Shown piece after piece: positions 46,554 to 59,900 of a stretch of 64,000 bases of DNA. The stretch is from Podospora bellae-mahoneyi. Its lineage: Eukaryota; Ascomycota; Sordariomycetes; Sordariales; Podosporaceae. Location: the NCBI RefSeq assembly GCF_035222275.1, contig NC_085884.1, positions 1,364,001 through 1,428,000 on the forward strand, given 5' to 3'. The notes beneath the pieces are model-generated. The model was not told the origin of the DNA. It did no database searches and worked only from the letters and a program-made list of their open reading frames with translations. Positions within the stretch are counted from its first letter, which is position 1; each line of letters begins with the position of its first letter. The position numbers were made by a program, and so were the translations under genes.

Positions 46554-46769
46554 TCAAACCATTACTCCGGATTTCACCCTCTTTCTTGCACACCTACCCT
46601 TCCTCCTCACCAACCTCGCCTCCCGTTCCAACTCCCTCGCCAACTCCTCCCTAAACTCCTTTAGCTCCTCCGCTGTGTAAACCTCCCCCCCCACCTCCAT
46701 TTCCATCCCTCCTCCACCCTCATCGCCCCTGCGCCGGAAACCCCGAAAGTTGCAGCTCACACACCGCAT
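46554..46769 (-). CDS. small hypothetical basic protein
   Basis: Single open frame of 71 residues with a good start context (CGAAAAAATGCGG). The N-terminus has CVSCNF (a Cys-x2-Cys pair), then a Gly/Glu-rich part. An amphipathic charged helix (AEELKEFREELARELERE) and a basic end (RRKGRCARKR) follow. No family recognised. It could be a real short protein or chance, since nothing else supports it. Confidence 0.3.
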   Translation of the reverse strand: MRCVSCNFRGFRRRGDEGGGGMEMEVGGEVYTAEELKEFREELARELEREARLVRRKGRCARKRVKSGVMV

Positions 46770-46840
46770 TTTTTCGTTCGTTTGGAGGTGCCCTTCGACT
46801 TTGTTTGCTGGAATGTTACCTGCACATTCCTACAACTGCA

Positions 46841-46860
46841 AAAAAAAAAAAAAAAAAAAA
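46841..46860. repeat. A20 homopolymer
   Basis: Uninterrupted run of 20 A directly after CTACAACTGC. No gene body precedes it on the plus strand, so a processed retrocopy is not supported. Confidence 0.8.
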
Positions 46861-47824
46861 GAAACTGTTGGGTAATGAAAATCGCCATCTTGGTGGGGAT
46901 TGTGGGCTTTTACGGGCTTCCAAAAAGGCCGGAAATATAAATTCGTCTGATGTGTGGTTATTTTTAAGCTATTACGGGATGTGGGGGGCCATTTTGTGGG
47001 CGGGGGAAGGGATGGAAGAGGGAGGGAGGGCGTTTGGGGGGGGGAGGGGGGGAGGTTGGATGTTTTCGTGATGTTGGGTGCATGGGTGTCTGTGGTGTTT
47101 TCGGGCGGATGGGAAATGAAAAGGGGATGGGAATGAAAACGGGGTGGACCGTGCACGGTAAGAGTGTTAACGTCAGGGTTTTGGGAGTCGAGAGGGGTGC
47201 TGGGGGATGGTGACGGGTTTGTTTTTGCGGGTGGTAACATTGGAGACGTAAATAAATGGATTTTGGGTGTTTGATCATGGGGCGGGGAATGTGAAGCCGA
47301 TGTGGGACGGCTTCATCCACAATGGTGCTGCAGGGCAACCGAAGTAAATAAACATGGCGGCTTTTTGAGATTTGAAGATTTCACCAGGACTTTGCAAATA
47401 AAGTCTGAGGCTCATCCGACCATGTTTCCTGTCAGTCTGACGTTCTATGGTCCATTTTGATGAGTGATTAAGCTGAGGAGTTCAGATACCCAGACATCAT
47501 TCTGAACACCATCAGCCTCGTTAATATTTCCAGTAGTTGCTGAAGCCTTCGACCATGCAGCAGAAGGTACACTTCAACTGCTTGGGAGCTTCTTGGTGGC
47601 GGAATCCACGAATACATCGAAAGACTCGTTTCTTCCCATGACGTGGTACCATGTGAGGAGAGAACAACTGTCCGCAAGAGGTTTGAGAATCCAGTATGTA
47701 CAATTCTATTATCTATGCCCACTACATCTTCAATATCTATAAATGTACCAGCGTGTTCCGTGCCCGAGTTCCATGTATACCATGTGGCAGTTGGTCTCCC
47801 CGAAACGCCCCATCACCAGGTAGT
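46861..47824. other. intergenic, no gene recognised
   Basis: G-rich tracts on the plus strand near 47000-47060 (GGGAGGGAGGGCG, GGGGGGGGAGGGGGGG). No supported coding region. Confidence 0.4.
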
Positions 47825-48542
47825 TTACTCCATGTGGGCAGTCAGATCCACGACCGCAACGCCGCGTTTGAGGGCTGATGCCGCCGCGGCGTCAGTGGCG
47901 CTGGCCGTGTCGTTGCTGGCAAGGGTGCCATTGGCAGCAAGGGTGCCGTTGTTGGGAGGGGTAATGACAGCTCCGGCGCCGGCATTAGCATCTGCTCCGG
48001 CTCCGGCATTGGCATCTGCCCCGGCCCCGGCACCAACATTCCCGTTGTTCATGCCGCCATCAGCCCCAGCTCCGGCATTAGCGTCAGCGCCGGCATTGAC
48101 ACCGGCCCCGGCATTAGCATTTGCTCCGGCTCCGGCATTAACATCTGCCCCAGCGTTGGCATCAACTCCAGCATTGGCATCGGCCCCAGCCCCAGCATTG
48201 ACATTGGCATTGGCTCCGGCACCGGCATTAGCGTCCGCTCCGGCGTTGGCATTTGCTCCAGCACCAGCGTTCCCATCAGCCCCGGCATTCGCATCAGCTC
48301 CTGCATTGGCTCCAGTTCCGGCGTCAGCATCAGCACCAGCATTGGCATCAGCACCACCGTTGGCGCCTCCTCCCTGGCCATTACCATTGCCATTACCACC
48401 ACCACCACCACCACCACCACCCATGTTGCCCTTCCCCTTTCCACGTCCATTATCATCATCATCGAAATCATCACCCGCATCCGCATCATTGCCCTTCCCT
48501 TTGCCATTACCATTGCCATTGCCATTTCCATTGCCGTTACCA

Positions 48543-48610
<68 letters not shown>

Positions 48611-48973
48611 ACCATTGTCGTCATCATCACCGTCGTCGTTCTTGCCCTTTCCTCCACGGGCCTTGACACGGGTAGCTTTGGTCTGGCTTCTCTTCGTTGC
48701 GCTGCGAGGAGCAGTAGCCTTGCCAACACCCCTGGCACGAAGGACCCGGGCATATTGAGGGGCAGGGACAGCGTTTGCAACCGGGATGGCTGCTCCTGCT
48801 ACTAGGGCTCCCTGATGTTTGGTTAGCTTTTTGATGGGGAAAAAGGGGGAAACAGAAATGCTTACTGCATAACGAAGTGTGATGGCCCTTGTGTCAACGC
48901 CAGTGAAGCCGGCGACAGATGCGGCGGCGAGGAGACCGCCGGCGAGGGCTTGAGCGAGGGTGGGGGCGTGCAT
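47825..48973 (-). CDS. low-complexity secreted protein with Asn-Gly and Gly-Ala-Asp/Asn repeats
   Basis: Two exons, 48973-48866 and 48811-47825, are separated by a 54-bp intron (GTAAGC..CATCAG), giving about 364 residues. The ATG at 48973 gives a signal-like N-terminus, MHAPTLAQALAGGLLAAASVAG. A basic stretch with KARGGKGK follows, then about 20 Asn-Gly dipeptides, acidic DDFDDDD, poly-Gly, and more than 20 copies of GADANAGA-like units. The C-terminus has NGT/NDT glycosylation sites and ends DLTAHME. It looks like a disordered wall-associated or matrix protein. No enzymatic domain. An upstream in-frame ATG at 49009 is less likely. Confidence 0.65.
48501..48618. repeat. hexanucleotide minisatellite encoding (Asn-Gly)n
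   Basis: Tandem TTGCCG/TTGCCA hexamers on the plus strand (GGCAAC on the coding strand), nearly perfect from about 48543 to 48610. It lies inside the low-complexity gene and expands in steps of two codons, so length changes keep frame. Confidence 0.9.
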
Positions 48974-49855
48974 GTTTGTAGGAGTGTGGATGTGGAAAGA
49001 GAACGGCAAATCTTGAATGGTGCGTGAAAGGAATGAGAGACGGCACAGCCGAAAGGAGCGAAAGATCTATGAAGGGTTTGAAGGAAGGACTAGAAGTGAA
49101 GATGACTGCCTGAGTATCCTGAAGAGGAGAACGAAAACAGGGACAGAATCTTGGACGAGGTGTCATTTATAGCAAGATCATTTTGTTACTTTAGATACAG
49201 GATGCGATCTCGGACTTTTCCCCATGCTGGCCACTGTCGCAAAAGGGGAGCATCAATCGGGGTCGAAAATCGGGATCATCTCAAGTTTACTGACAGCAAA
49301 TGCAAAGCCACTGGACTTGATATCGGGCTTGTGTGACGAAGAAGGATTCAGTCGGTGTTGCGGCGGAAACTTAGATCGGGAAGATGGGCTGGATATCTTG
49401 AAGTGATGAACGTCTGGAGGCTGCATATTGCCGGCCGCATTTGGCGGAGAGACGGCTCCCAGTCTTTGGATCTCAGATGGAACGATCGAGACTGTGGCAC
49501 AGTGGGCCTGTGGTGGTGACCTGCGAGGAACAGATGGCAGGGGGCGGATGTTGTGCCTGCTGTGCCGTTGGGGTGCGTCCTGATGAAGCCTCGCTCGTCA
49601 GAACCACCCCGCCAGATCTTGTGTTTCTGCTGGGCCGCGGGTTGCTCGCGAGGAGACACAGGGCCGGTGACCGGGCCGCATCTCACGATCTGCGTCTTGG
49701 CCTGCGGCGGGAGATCTGTGTCCTTACGGTCAGAAAGCTTGTATGTGATGGGGTCGTCTGGGTTTCACTGCCATCCTGTGGCCAGAATCGAGTTAAGCCA
49801 CATGCTCGGTGTTGAAAGGAGTTGGGTGACGTAGTTACAGGCCTTATCTAATGTT
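48974..49855. other. intergenic, no gene recognised
   Basis: 5' side of the repeat-protein gene and 3' side of GH30. No supported coding region. Confidence 0.4.
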
Positions 49856-52022
<2,167 letters not shown>

Positions 52023-52261
52023 AAGCGAGTGGATCGATTTTTACTACCCTATTATAACCATCCTCAATTGCGAAACAACAATACTATTAACCTATTATAA
52101 TTATATTAGAAATAGCTGAATCAGACCCTTCTGTAACCTCCTCGTACGTACGGATATTATGGCCAGGCTTATCGTATATACTATAGTATTAAACATTTAT
52201 ACCACCCTCCCTATATTATAATTACCCTACTCCTTTCTTTACATTACCTTTTTACCTATAG

Positions 52262-52690
52262 CTGTCACAGGTAACCCAACGGCAGGTCACGCAGTACGTG
52301 GGGGGCAGGACGTCCCCAGCCAATCATTAGGGAAATCAGGAGGCAGCCAATCAGGGCTGGCCAAAAGTGCTATGGCGCCAAGAAGCACGAGCACTCTGCA
52401 GGATGCAAGATGCTACGGGATGATCGAAGGCATAGCACGACGAGCACTTCGCAGGATGCAATGTGCTAGGAGTGATCGGGGCCGTAGCAGGGCGAGCACC
52501 TCAGGGCCCCGAGGTCTATATATACGGAGGAACTGGCTAGTGTAGATAGACAGTTCCGCAGTATGCAATTCAAGTTACAATCGTTGGTATGTAGACTGTT
52601 GTGATCGAGACAAGCCATTGTTGTACACTGTTTAGCTGTACCGAACCAGGATTATTCAGAAGCAGCCTTCAACCGGTATCCCTTTCAGAG
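52262..52690 (+). mobile_element. LTR-like GC-normal core inside the relic, possible solo LTR
   Basis: Begins TGTCACAGGTAACCC at about 52262. It carries a TATA box (GGTCTATATATACGG, about 52511) and a transcription-start-like region (TAGATAGACAGTTCCG). This layout resembles fungal retrotransposon LTRs. The right end is not defined, and no target duplication, primer-binding site or coding remnant was found. Confidence 0.35.
52385..52500. repeat. imperfect tandem repeat, about 50 bp unit
   Basis: Two units starting GCACGAGCAC at 52385 and GCACGACGAGCAC at 52435, each containing GCAGGATGCAA..TGCTA..TGATCG, plus a partial third (GCAGGGCGAGCACC). Confidence 0.7.
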
Positions 52691-52982
52691 GTTCTGGATA
52701 GGGGTTCGTCATACGGTTTTTCCTCTAAATTCGTTAAATTACGTAAATTAATTAAAATATCGCGTCTTATAGGTTTATTAACGTACCGGCGATAAAAAGT
52801 AATATAAAGTATAAAATAAAGCCTTACTATAGCTTTAAAACTTAACTTAGGGTTATTTTTAAAGGCTTTAAGTGCAAAAATAACTTTTACTTTAACTAAA
52901 ATCGAAAATATCTTAGTATAGTGGAGGAAATTGGTATTATAGGTAGAGAGTTATATCGCGTGCGAAATCGATCCACTCGCTT

Positions 52983-53989
52983 ATTATAGACGTTATTAAT
53001 CTCTACTGGCCAATCCAAGTTCAAGATTGACATACGAAGATCGGACCAAGGGGATTTAAAGATCAGACCAGTGAATACCTAGTTATCTCGACTCTATCCA
53101 AGCATTGCTGCACTCCTCCGGATATGGGATGAGGTACATGGGTAGATTTGAAGACTCATTATCTTACTTCAAGTTCCTTTCTGTGATCCTGAGCCTGGAC
53201 AGGCTGGCAGAGGCTTGGAAGTGTTTTGTGCCACCTGCATCAGTGCAACAGAGCTATGGCGTCATTTCACCAGACTCTTTGCCACTTGATCAGACGACAT
53301 AGTTCTGAAACGCCATCCCAAAGATTCCCAAAACCTCATCTCTTCGCCGAGAGGGATATCCTAGCCTCATGAGAACAAAAAGACAGACACTGTCACAAGG
53401 ACGTCAACATACAATCCCGGCCTTGAAACCACACACTCGGGTCACCATCACACACTGACTCGTCATGAGACACCGGAACCCGTCTTCGATCTGACATCCC
53501 GGGTAGCATTTCTACCGAAGCCAGCGGCGGAACAGGTCAACATCGACTCCGATTTCAACGATCCCGCGATCATGTCGCCCCGGACTTGACAATGAACCAA
53601 AGGCCTTGGGCACCCCCTGTCAGCTCAAACCCTTCTTAGTTCCCGTCAGATCAACTCCACCATGGGACCGTATTCGTGCAATCACACCACTATATCTTGA
53701 TGTTTCCCCTTTTCCTTGTTCCTGTTTCTTTTTCTGGCAAAGACAACCATCTTTCTTCACCAACCCCTTTTTCCTTTTTCCTTCCTCTCTTCATTTTTGC
53801 CAGTAAAGCTCCGGGCAGAACTTTGGCCGACTCTCTTTTTCTCCTCATCCCCGTTCGCTCTTCTTCTCCCTCCCGGTCAAGGCTGAGGCCTTGCCCTCGT
53901 TTGTGATACCCCTATCTTTCCACCGGTTCGACACCGCGCCTCTCGTTCACTGTCCACTCTTCTCCTGCTCACCACAAAAAAACACCATC
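52983..53989. other. intergenic between transposon relic and Egh16-like gene
   Basis: About 1 kb. Composition returns to normal within about 50 bp of the inverted repeat. The last 350 bp are pyrimidine-rich, as a promoter or leader of the following gene. No gene recognised. Confidence 0.4.
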
Positions 53990-55218
53990 ATGTACCCCCT
54001 TTCTACCCAAAACACCCTCCTGCCGCTGGCGGCCTTCCTCCTCCCTTCCCTGGTCTCCGCCCACGGCGTCATCCTCGCCGCCCAAGGCGAGGCCGACTCC
54101 CCCCCTTCCGTTGGCTTCATGGTCAACGACGCCATCGCCCGCAACTGCACCTCCATCAACCCCTGCCAGATGGACACAACCATCATCCGCGACGCCGAAA
54201 TCGCCGCCGGCACCGTCAACTCCTGCGGCCGCACCAAGCTCAACGGCAACATCGACGTCGGCACCGTGACCGAAAACGCACTCGCCGAAGGCGCCGTCAC
54301 GGCCGTGAGACAAGGCTCCAGCGTCGAAGTGACGATCCACCAGGTCAACGCCGACGGCGCAGGACCTTACACCTGCGACTTGGACGAAGGGTCCAACTCG
54401 GGAATCATGTCCCACGAGCTGGTCGTGAGCAATAATATCCCTGGACAGAATGGACTTAGTCAGGCTGCTGAGCAGGAATTCACCATCACGGTGACCATGC
54501 CCGATGATATGAAGTGCATCGGTGGTTCGACGGGGAACGTGTGTACGGTTAGATGCAGGAATGCTGCTCAGGCGGGGCCTTTTGGAGGTTTGATTTCCCC
54601 CCTTTTTCCCACCCTCTTCCGTCCAGCTCTCATAGGTACTGACACTGTCATGAAGGATGCTTCGCGGTCCAACAAATCGACGTTGAGCCCGCTATCAACA
54701 CCGCCAAGGACATCACCACAGCCGACACGCTCGAAGCAGCCCAGTTTCAGACCTCGGCTAACCAAGCCGCCTTTGCCGCCGCTGTTGATGCCAACGCCAA
54801 GGCTGGCTCTTCGGAGCAGGAACAAAACCTCGCTGCTGTCGAGGCTATCCTTGGGCTGAGCACCGTTTCTGCCGAGTTTCCTACTTTGACTCCGACGATC
54901 AACACGGAGAGGATTGTGCCTACGGGTACGGGTGGTGCGCAGCCTACAGCTGCTTTGGGCAGTACTCCGTTCCCTGTTGAGAATGGTGACGGCAACAACG
55001 GAAATGGCAACGGGAACACCGGCAACGACAATCCCGACGCTGGCGTGAATCCATTCCCTGTTGAGGATGGCAATGGCAATGACAACGGGAACGGCAACGG
55101 CAACGGCGGTGGTAGTGGCAGAGGCAGAGGCAGGGGCGGCCGCAACAGGAATCAAAAGAGATACCACACCGTCGAGGAGCTCCTCAAGCGGTTCGTCCTC
55201 CCCGATGATGGCAACTAA
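53990..55218 (+). CDS. Egh16/Gas1-like secreted protein
   Basis: Two exons, 53990-54587 and 54656-55218, give 386 residues. The 68-bp intron runs GTTTGA..ATGAAG. The signal peptide LLPLAAFLLPSLVSA is followed by HGVILAAQGEADSPPSVGFMV, the standard N-terminus of Egh16-like proteins, with a histidine as first mature residue. Conserved cysteines include NCTSINPCQ, NSCGRTKLNG, YTCDLD, KCIGG and VCTVRCRNAAQAGPFGGC. The C-terminal third is a variable GNGNGN linker with PFPVE twice. It ends in a basic RGRGRGGRNRNQKR and an amphipathic tail. Relatives include powdery-mildew Egh16 and Magnaporthe Gas1/Gas2, expressed in appressoria. The biochemical role is unknown. Confidence 0.85.
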
Positions 55219-55477
55219 GGGTCTCACAACTGGGCTGGCTCCAGGGATTGAGGAAAAGAGCGTCATCTTGTTTCCCCTATCATACCCCCTTGCCTAGAAT
55301 ATAGTAACGACATATGCACCATGGCTAGAGTACATAAGCAAGTAGTTAGTTAGCCTTCAATGAAACCACCCCAGCAACGAAAAGCTTATATCCCACCCGT
55401 GAGTTCCTCAACTCCAAAAAAAAAATCCGCGTTCACATTCTTCCCCCGCCCCAGCACCTACCTCCCCAGCATCCTCT

Positions 55478-56167
55478 TCACCCTTCCATTCTCGTTCCCC
55501 TCCTCCACCACCCCGGCAATCTCCCCACCTCCTCCTCGCCCGACGGATCCGTATCCCTCATCAACGGCGGCCTCACATAAACCGAATACCACCCTTCCTC
55601 CCCCTGCCCCAAAACATCACACATCCCAACATACTCCCCAACATAAATATACATCCACCCCACATCCTCCCCTTGCTCGCCCGTCTTTCCATCCTCCCAC
55701 AACATCCCCTCCTCCTTCTTGCCATCACCTCCTTCCTCCTCGGCCGGCACCCACCCCCGCTTGACAACCGGCATCAACATCCTCCCCCTATCCATCGACT
55801 CAAGACAGATGTCATCCGCCGTGAGACAGTACTGCCACCTTGATTATCCCTCGGGAACAGATTGTTCTGACGACACCCACTTGTCGAAATGGCTTCTTAC
55901 TGCGTGGGTGTCCAGCCCGGCGTATTTCTCCGAGTCAGAGAATATCGGTTGGGAGTGGGATCTGGCGAGGGAGGGGAGGTGGTAGATTTCTCTTAGGGTG
56001 GGCCTGACGTTTGTTTGGAGGAGGGAGAGGAAGGTTGGCCAGGCGGTTTGGGAAAGGGGCGAGTGAGTGGTGCGGTAGATGGGGAGGCCCCAGGGGGAGG
56101 TGGGGTGGTGGGTGAGCTGGTTTTGGAGGGTTTTCAGGCCGGGAGGGAGAGGGGAGGAGGAGGTCAT
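55478..56167 (-). pseudogene. uncharacterised conserved fungal protein with an in-frame stop
   Basis: From ATG 56167 (MTSSSPLPPGLKTL) one frame runs to 55478, 230 codons, with a single TAA at 55844-55846. Before it are WGLPIYRTTHSPLSQTAW and HAVRSHFDKWVSSEQSV, after it RWQYCLTADDICLESM, PVVKRGWVPAEEE and VGWMYIYVGEYVGM. This order (IYRTTY..HF..WV..RY..CL..D...L) is familiar from uncharacterised proteins of many ascomycetes. The TAA lies between two conserved-looking blocks and could come from CAA by one C-to-T change. No intron covers it, as no GT donor precedes it in the right place. No function is known. Confidence 0.55.
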
Positions 56168-56919
56168 CTTTCTGGATGGTGGGGGGGGAGGGATGGTTTC
56201 TGGTGTTGAGGGTTGATGTGCGGAGAGGGTTCGGACGCTTGGGTGGGAGGTTGAGGACAAGGGCATGAGAGGGAGGGTATATCGTTTTGAGAAGTTCGTT
56301 GGAATGAATGGTAGGGATGACCTGAAGGTGTCGTGTGCGGTTCTTGACGGTGAGGTGAATGAGAGGCACGCAAGAACCGGGGGTTCACTCGGGCAAAGTT
56401 TGGTGGGTGAGGTACCTAAGGCATTGGTTGTCCCAGCTCTGTGCTTATTTCTCATGGTCCGATCTGGCCAATTACAGGGCTGTAACACTCGAGAGCGCAG
56501 GCTTTGCGCGCTGGGAAACGGGTCGATATTAAGGGAGGGGCGGTAGTGCCATCTTCTCTGGCGTTTTAAGCTGCAGTACGACACGCGAGGTAAGGCTTCC
56601 AGTGATGATTACCATCGAACGACCGGAATAATCGTACACCACCAAGGTGGGTTTGATTCAGGTTTGCGCACAAATACCTACCTACCTTCCTCCAAGAGAA
56701 ACACGAACTACTTACCTAGGCTATGTAGAACGGCCATCAATCACACGCCGCCCAGCACCACACCGCCAATGATCACCACCTGGCTTTCTCCGACTAATCC
56801 TGGACTGGAATATCATAATGGTAAACCAGCTTCCCTAGCTTCGGATCTATCAGCTTATTCAGCTCTGTCGCCGTGTTATAGAGCTCTTTGGCTGCTTCAT
56901 TAGTAGCAAGGTTTGTCCC
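56168..56919. other. intergenic, no gene recognised
   Basis: Upstream of the hypothetical gene and downstream of the chitinase locus. The open frame that continues upstream of 56167 lacks family signal. Confidence 0.4.
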
Positions 56920-59900
56920 CTAGCCCGGTCCCAGGTTCGAGCTGATTTCCCGAAGCTGATACAGCATATACTCGGTTGCTTTTGTTGTCATTCGCGAAGA
57001 CACGGCAGCTTCGTGCTGGCGCCAGACTTCGAGGGCGCCTGTCAAGCCCATGAAAGACTCGAGAAGTTGGAACTCGCGGGCAAGGGCGGCGCGGGTTATC
57101 TCCCAAGACAGGGTAAGATCGTTAGAGTTCATGTAAAAGAAAACGCCAAAGGTCTGATGGAGTGAGCGACGGATCAGTGGTTGCCTCTTCATGTTGATTT
57201 CTCTTCATGTAGCTACCTTTTGCATGACCCCCAAGGTCTTCTGGGCTGCTTGCATGTCGGAAGTTGTCATCACCTGTCGCATCAAGGATTGAAACACGGC
57301 GGGGGCCATTGGCTTGTTCCCGAGCACCAATGCCATTTGGATCTTGTTCGTCGTTCGGGAGGACCGACATGCCGGTTCGGAAAGCTGTTGATCCCACGAT
57401 GGTGAACATGCGGTCGTTCGGTGTCAATGGTGGAGTCCACCCCTTGACGTCTGTGACAATGGCGCCGAGCTGTGGCAGGTGGATGTTCTTCGGATATGCC
57501 TTGTGCCACACATCCAGGAGGACTTACGGATTGAGCTCGCCAGAGGTCAAGCCTGTCCGGACCCAAGCCGGCATGATTGACAACTGACTGTGTTTTAGTT
57601 CGAGAATGCTCAGCGGAAACTTATCGGGTGTCCTTCGGCACAGAACTTACATCACACAAATGTTCAGCGTCATATCTCAGCTTTCCGGCAAGTGCAGGCA
57701 GGGCTGTCTGGCTTCCACCACTGGGCCACCGTGCCAGCGCAAACGTCCTTGGCCATCCCAAAGCCGGCCTTCAACTTCAGCGTCTCGGATCCGGAACCTT
57801 CAAAAGTCCCCGGGCCGGTTCTGTACTTCATGGATTTCATTATCAGATTCCCAGCGCCCTTGATGCCAGCCGCACTGGAACCTGCCAGTGTTTTGACCGC
57901 GACTGTCATTAACCTTCGGACTCCAAAGCTTGAGGGGGCTCTTGCTTCGAGTCCCACGCCTGTATGATCCGAGAGCGTGTCGTCGACCTCGTCATCGCTG
58001 TCGCTCAGGGGCTCGGGACCGTAGGCGTACCAGGTCTGACCGCGAACCGCGGATGAGCCCGCAGCAATAGCACGGCTGGTTACGGCCAACGTGTCTCTAC
58101 TGGGCCCATCTCCGTTGGGATAATCGGCACCATCATCCGTTTCACCTTCGTCTGGGTCCAAACACCCCCCACCATCCAGAACAGAGCAAATCTCGGAATT
58201 GCATTCAGCAACCGGGTTCAGTGACTCTTCGTTCACTTCACAACAGAGAGCTCTCTTTCGCCACCCTTGTTATGAAGGCCCATTGTCAGCAATGCTGTCG
58301 TGGCTTGGAAGGTTCCTTCAGCACGAGACGCAGGACTCACAATTGCAAGGGTAATCGGCATCCCCATAGTCGTTCGTAGCCAGGAAGATCTCATGTCTCT
58401 CGCAGTTAGGAACCGCACAGTCCTTGCTCCCTACCCAAGGGCACTTCTTGTAGGGAACTGGCTTGTTCTTGAGACAGCAGTAGTCGTTTCCCACCGTCCT
58501 CCCCCAGCGCTTATGAAGAGATGAAGGAAGGGTGATGGAACCATTCCGCTTCTTGAGCGACTCATCGTGCTTCCAGCACTTTTCATGAATGTCGGTGGCG
58601 TAAGCGACCTTTTTCCTCGTCGGCCTTGCAGTGCTTGCCACTGCGGCTTTTGTGTCAGTTGGCACCAGACACAGGCACCTAAAGGGAAATGGAGATCTCC
58701 CGGAAAGGACCGAACATACCATCCTTCAGTCCAGTAACACCCGTCGTTGATCTTGTCTAGCCCAACCTGACAGCACAGCTGCTTACCACTACGGCTGCAT
58801 CGATTGGTGCCAGACTCGCCAGGACTGCCACCCCAGCTGGATCCGGCAATCTTGATCTCGCCCTCGCGGCACTGCCCGTTGCAGTCACCCCCTGAACCGC
58901 GCCACATGCATTTGTCCTTGAACCCAGCCGAGATGGGACAGACGATAGGCTTGCCGCATGTTTTTCCCTGTTGGAAATTACCCAGTTAGGTAGTCAGTTC
59001 CCATCCCAAACCAGTCCAGAAACGAACTGGTATCGGTGATGACCTTTTTCATGTCATTCACCTGCTCCAGGCTCCCTCGCTTCCCAAGCTTTTCATTGCC
59101 CGTCAAGGCCTTGTGCGCGTTGTTGTAATAGTCACCGAGTTCTGACGCCCAGATCAGCGAACCGGACAGTCCGAGGCTGTCAGCCCATTTGACCTTTTGA
59201 GCAAATGTCTCCCTGTCGTCGAACGAGATCCACTGGTCGTTGTCCCAGGAGAAGTACTTGACGGCGGCCTCTCTGTCGTGAATCACTTGGATGGCACGCT
59301 TCTTTTTGTTTTGCTTGGCGAGGATGTCTTGGACCTCGTAGTGGGCAAGGTCTTTTCGGTAGGTAGTAGGCAGGGGTTTTTTTTAGCTTGGTCTATGTAT
59401 GTTAGTTCAACCTTGATGACAACTCACACCCGCCTGTACCGGTGCATACACCTTTCTCGGTACCACCTTTGAAGGGGCAGCCAGGTTTCGTGCACGAGGG
59501 ATTTTGGAGCGTGAAGGCTCGGCCGTAGAGTCCGAAACCGAGCGCGACTTGAGGATGGGGGGATGTTGACTCTCCAAAGCAGCTCGCAGGCAAGCTTGAT
59601 CTCGGTCAGGTTGGTGTGCCCCTGAACAATTTTCCCGCCGTGGAGCTTGATGTCAGCAAGCAAACAGCCATCCGCCTCGCACAAACCAATGCGGAAACAG
59701 GAAAGCGACCCGGCTTACATCGGATTGTCTCCACCCCACACTTCATGCAGGTCGTACGACATCAGATTCAACCAGTCGGCATACTTCATCAAGCCTGGGA
59801 GGTCGAACCGCTTCAAATATCAGTACGAAGAAGGGGCAGTAAAGGTGAGGCCCAGCCTTCTACCTGACTTGTCAAATGCCTCTCGTAGCGTCTTGAACAG

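Larger units (their letters stand above)
52023..52982. mobile_element. AT-rich transposon relic with 18-bp terminal inverted repeats
   Basis: AAGCGAGTGGATCGATTT at 52023-52040 recurs in exact reverse complement at 52965-52982, enclosing 960 bp. The left end has a second, degenerate copy just outside (AAGCGAGCGGAT at 52007-52018). The two flanking thirds (to about 52260 and from about 52690) are very AT-rich with TTATTA/TATAA strings, unlike the GC-rich surroundings, which suggests repeat-induced point mutation. No transposase is readable, so it is a MITE-sized or mutated DNA element. No clear target-site duplication was identified. Confidence 0.6.

Noticed and set aside
46841-46860. A20 tract as the tail of a processed retrocopy or LINE
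   Set aside because: No coding remnant or target-site duplication is visible in front of it.
47643-48758. Plus-strand open frame rich in Ala-Pro repeats
   Set aside because: It is the antisense image of the repeat protein. The minus strand has a signal-like N-terminus and an intron, the plus strand neither.
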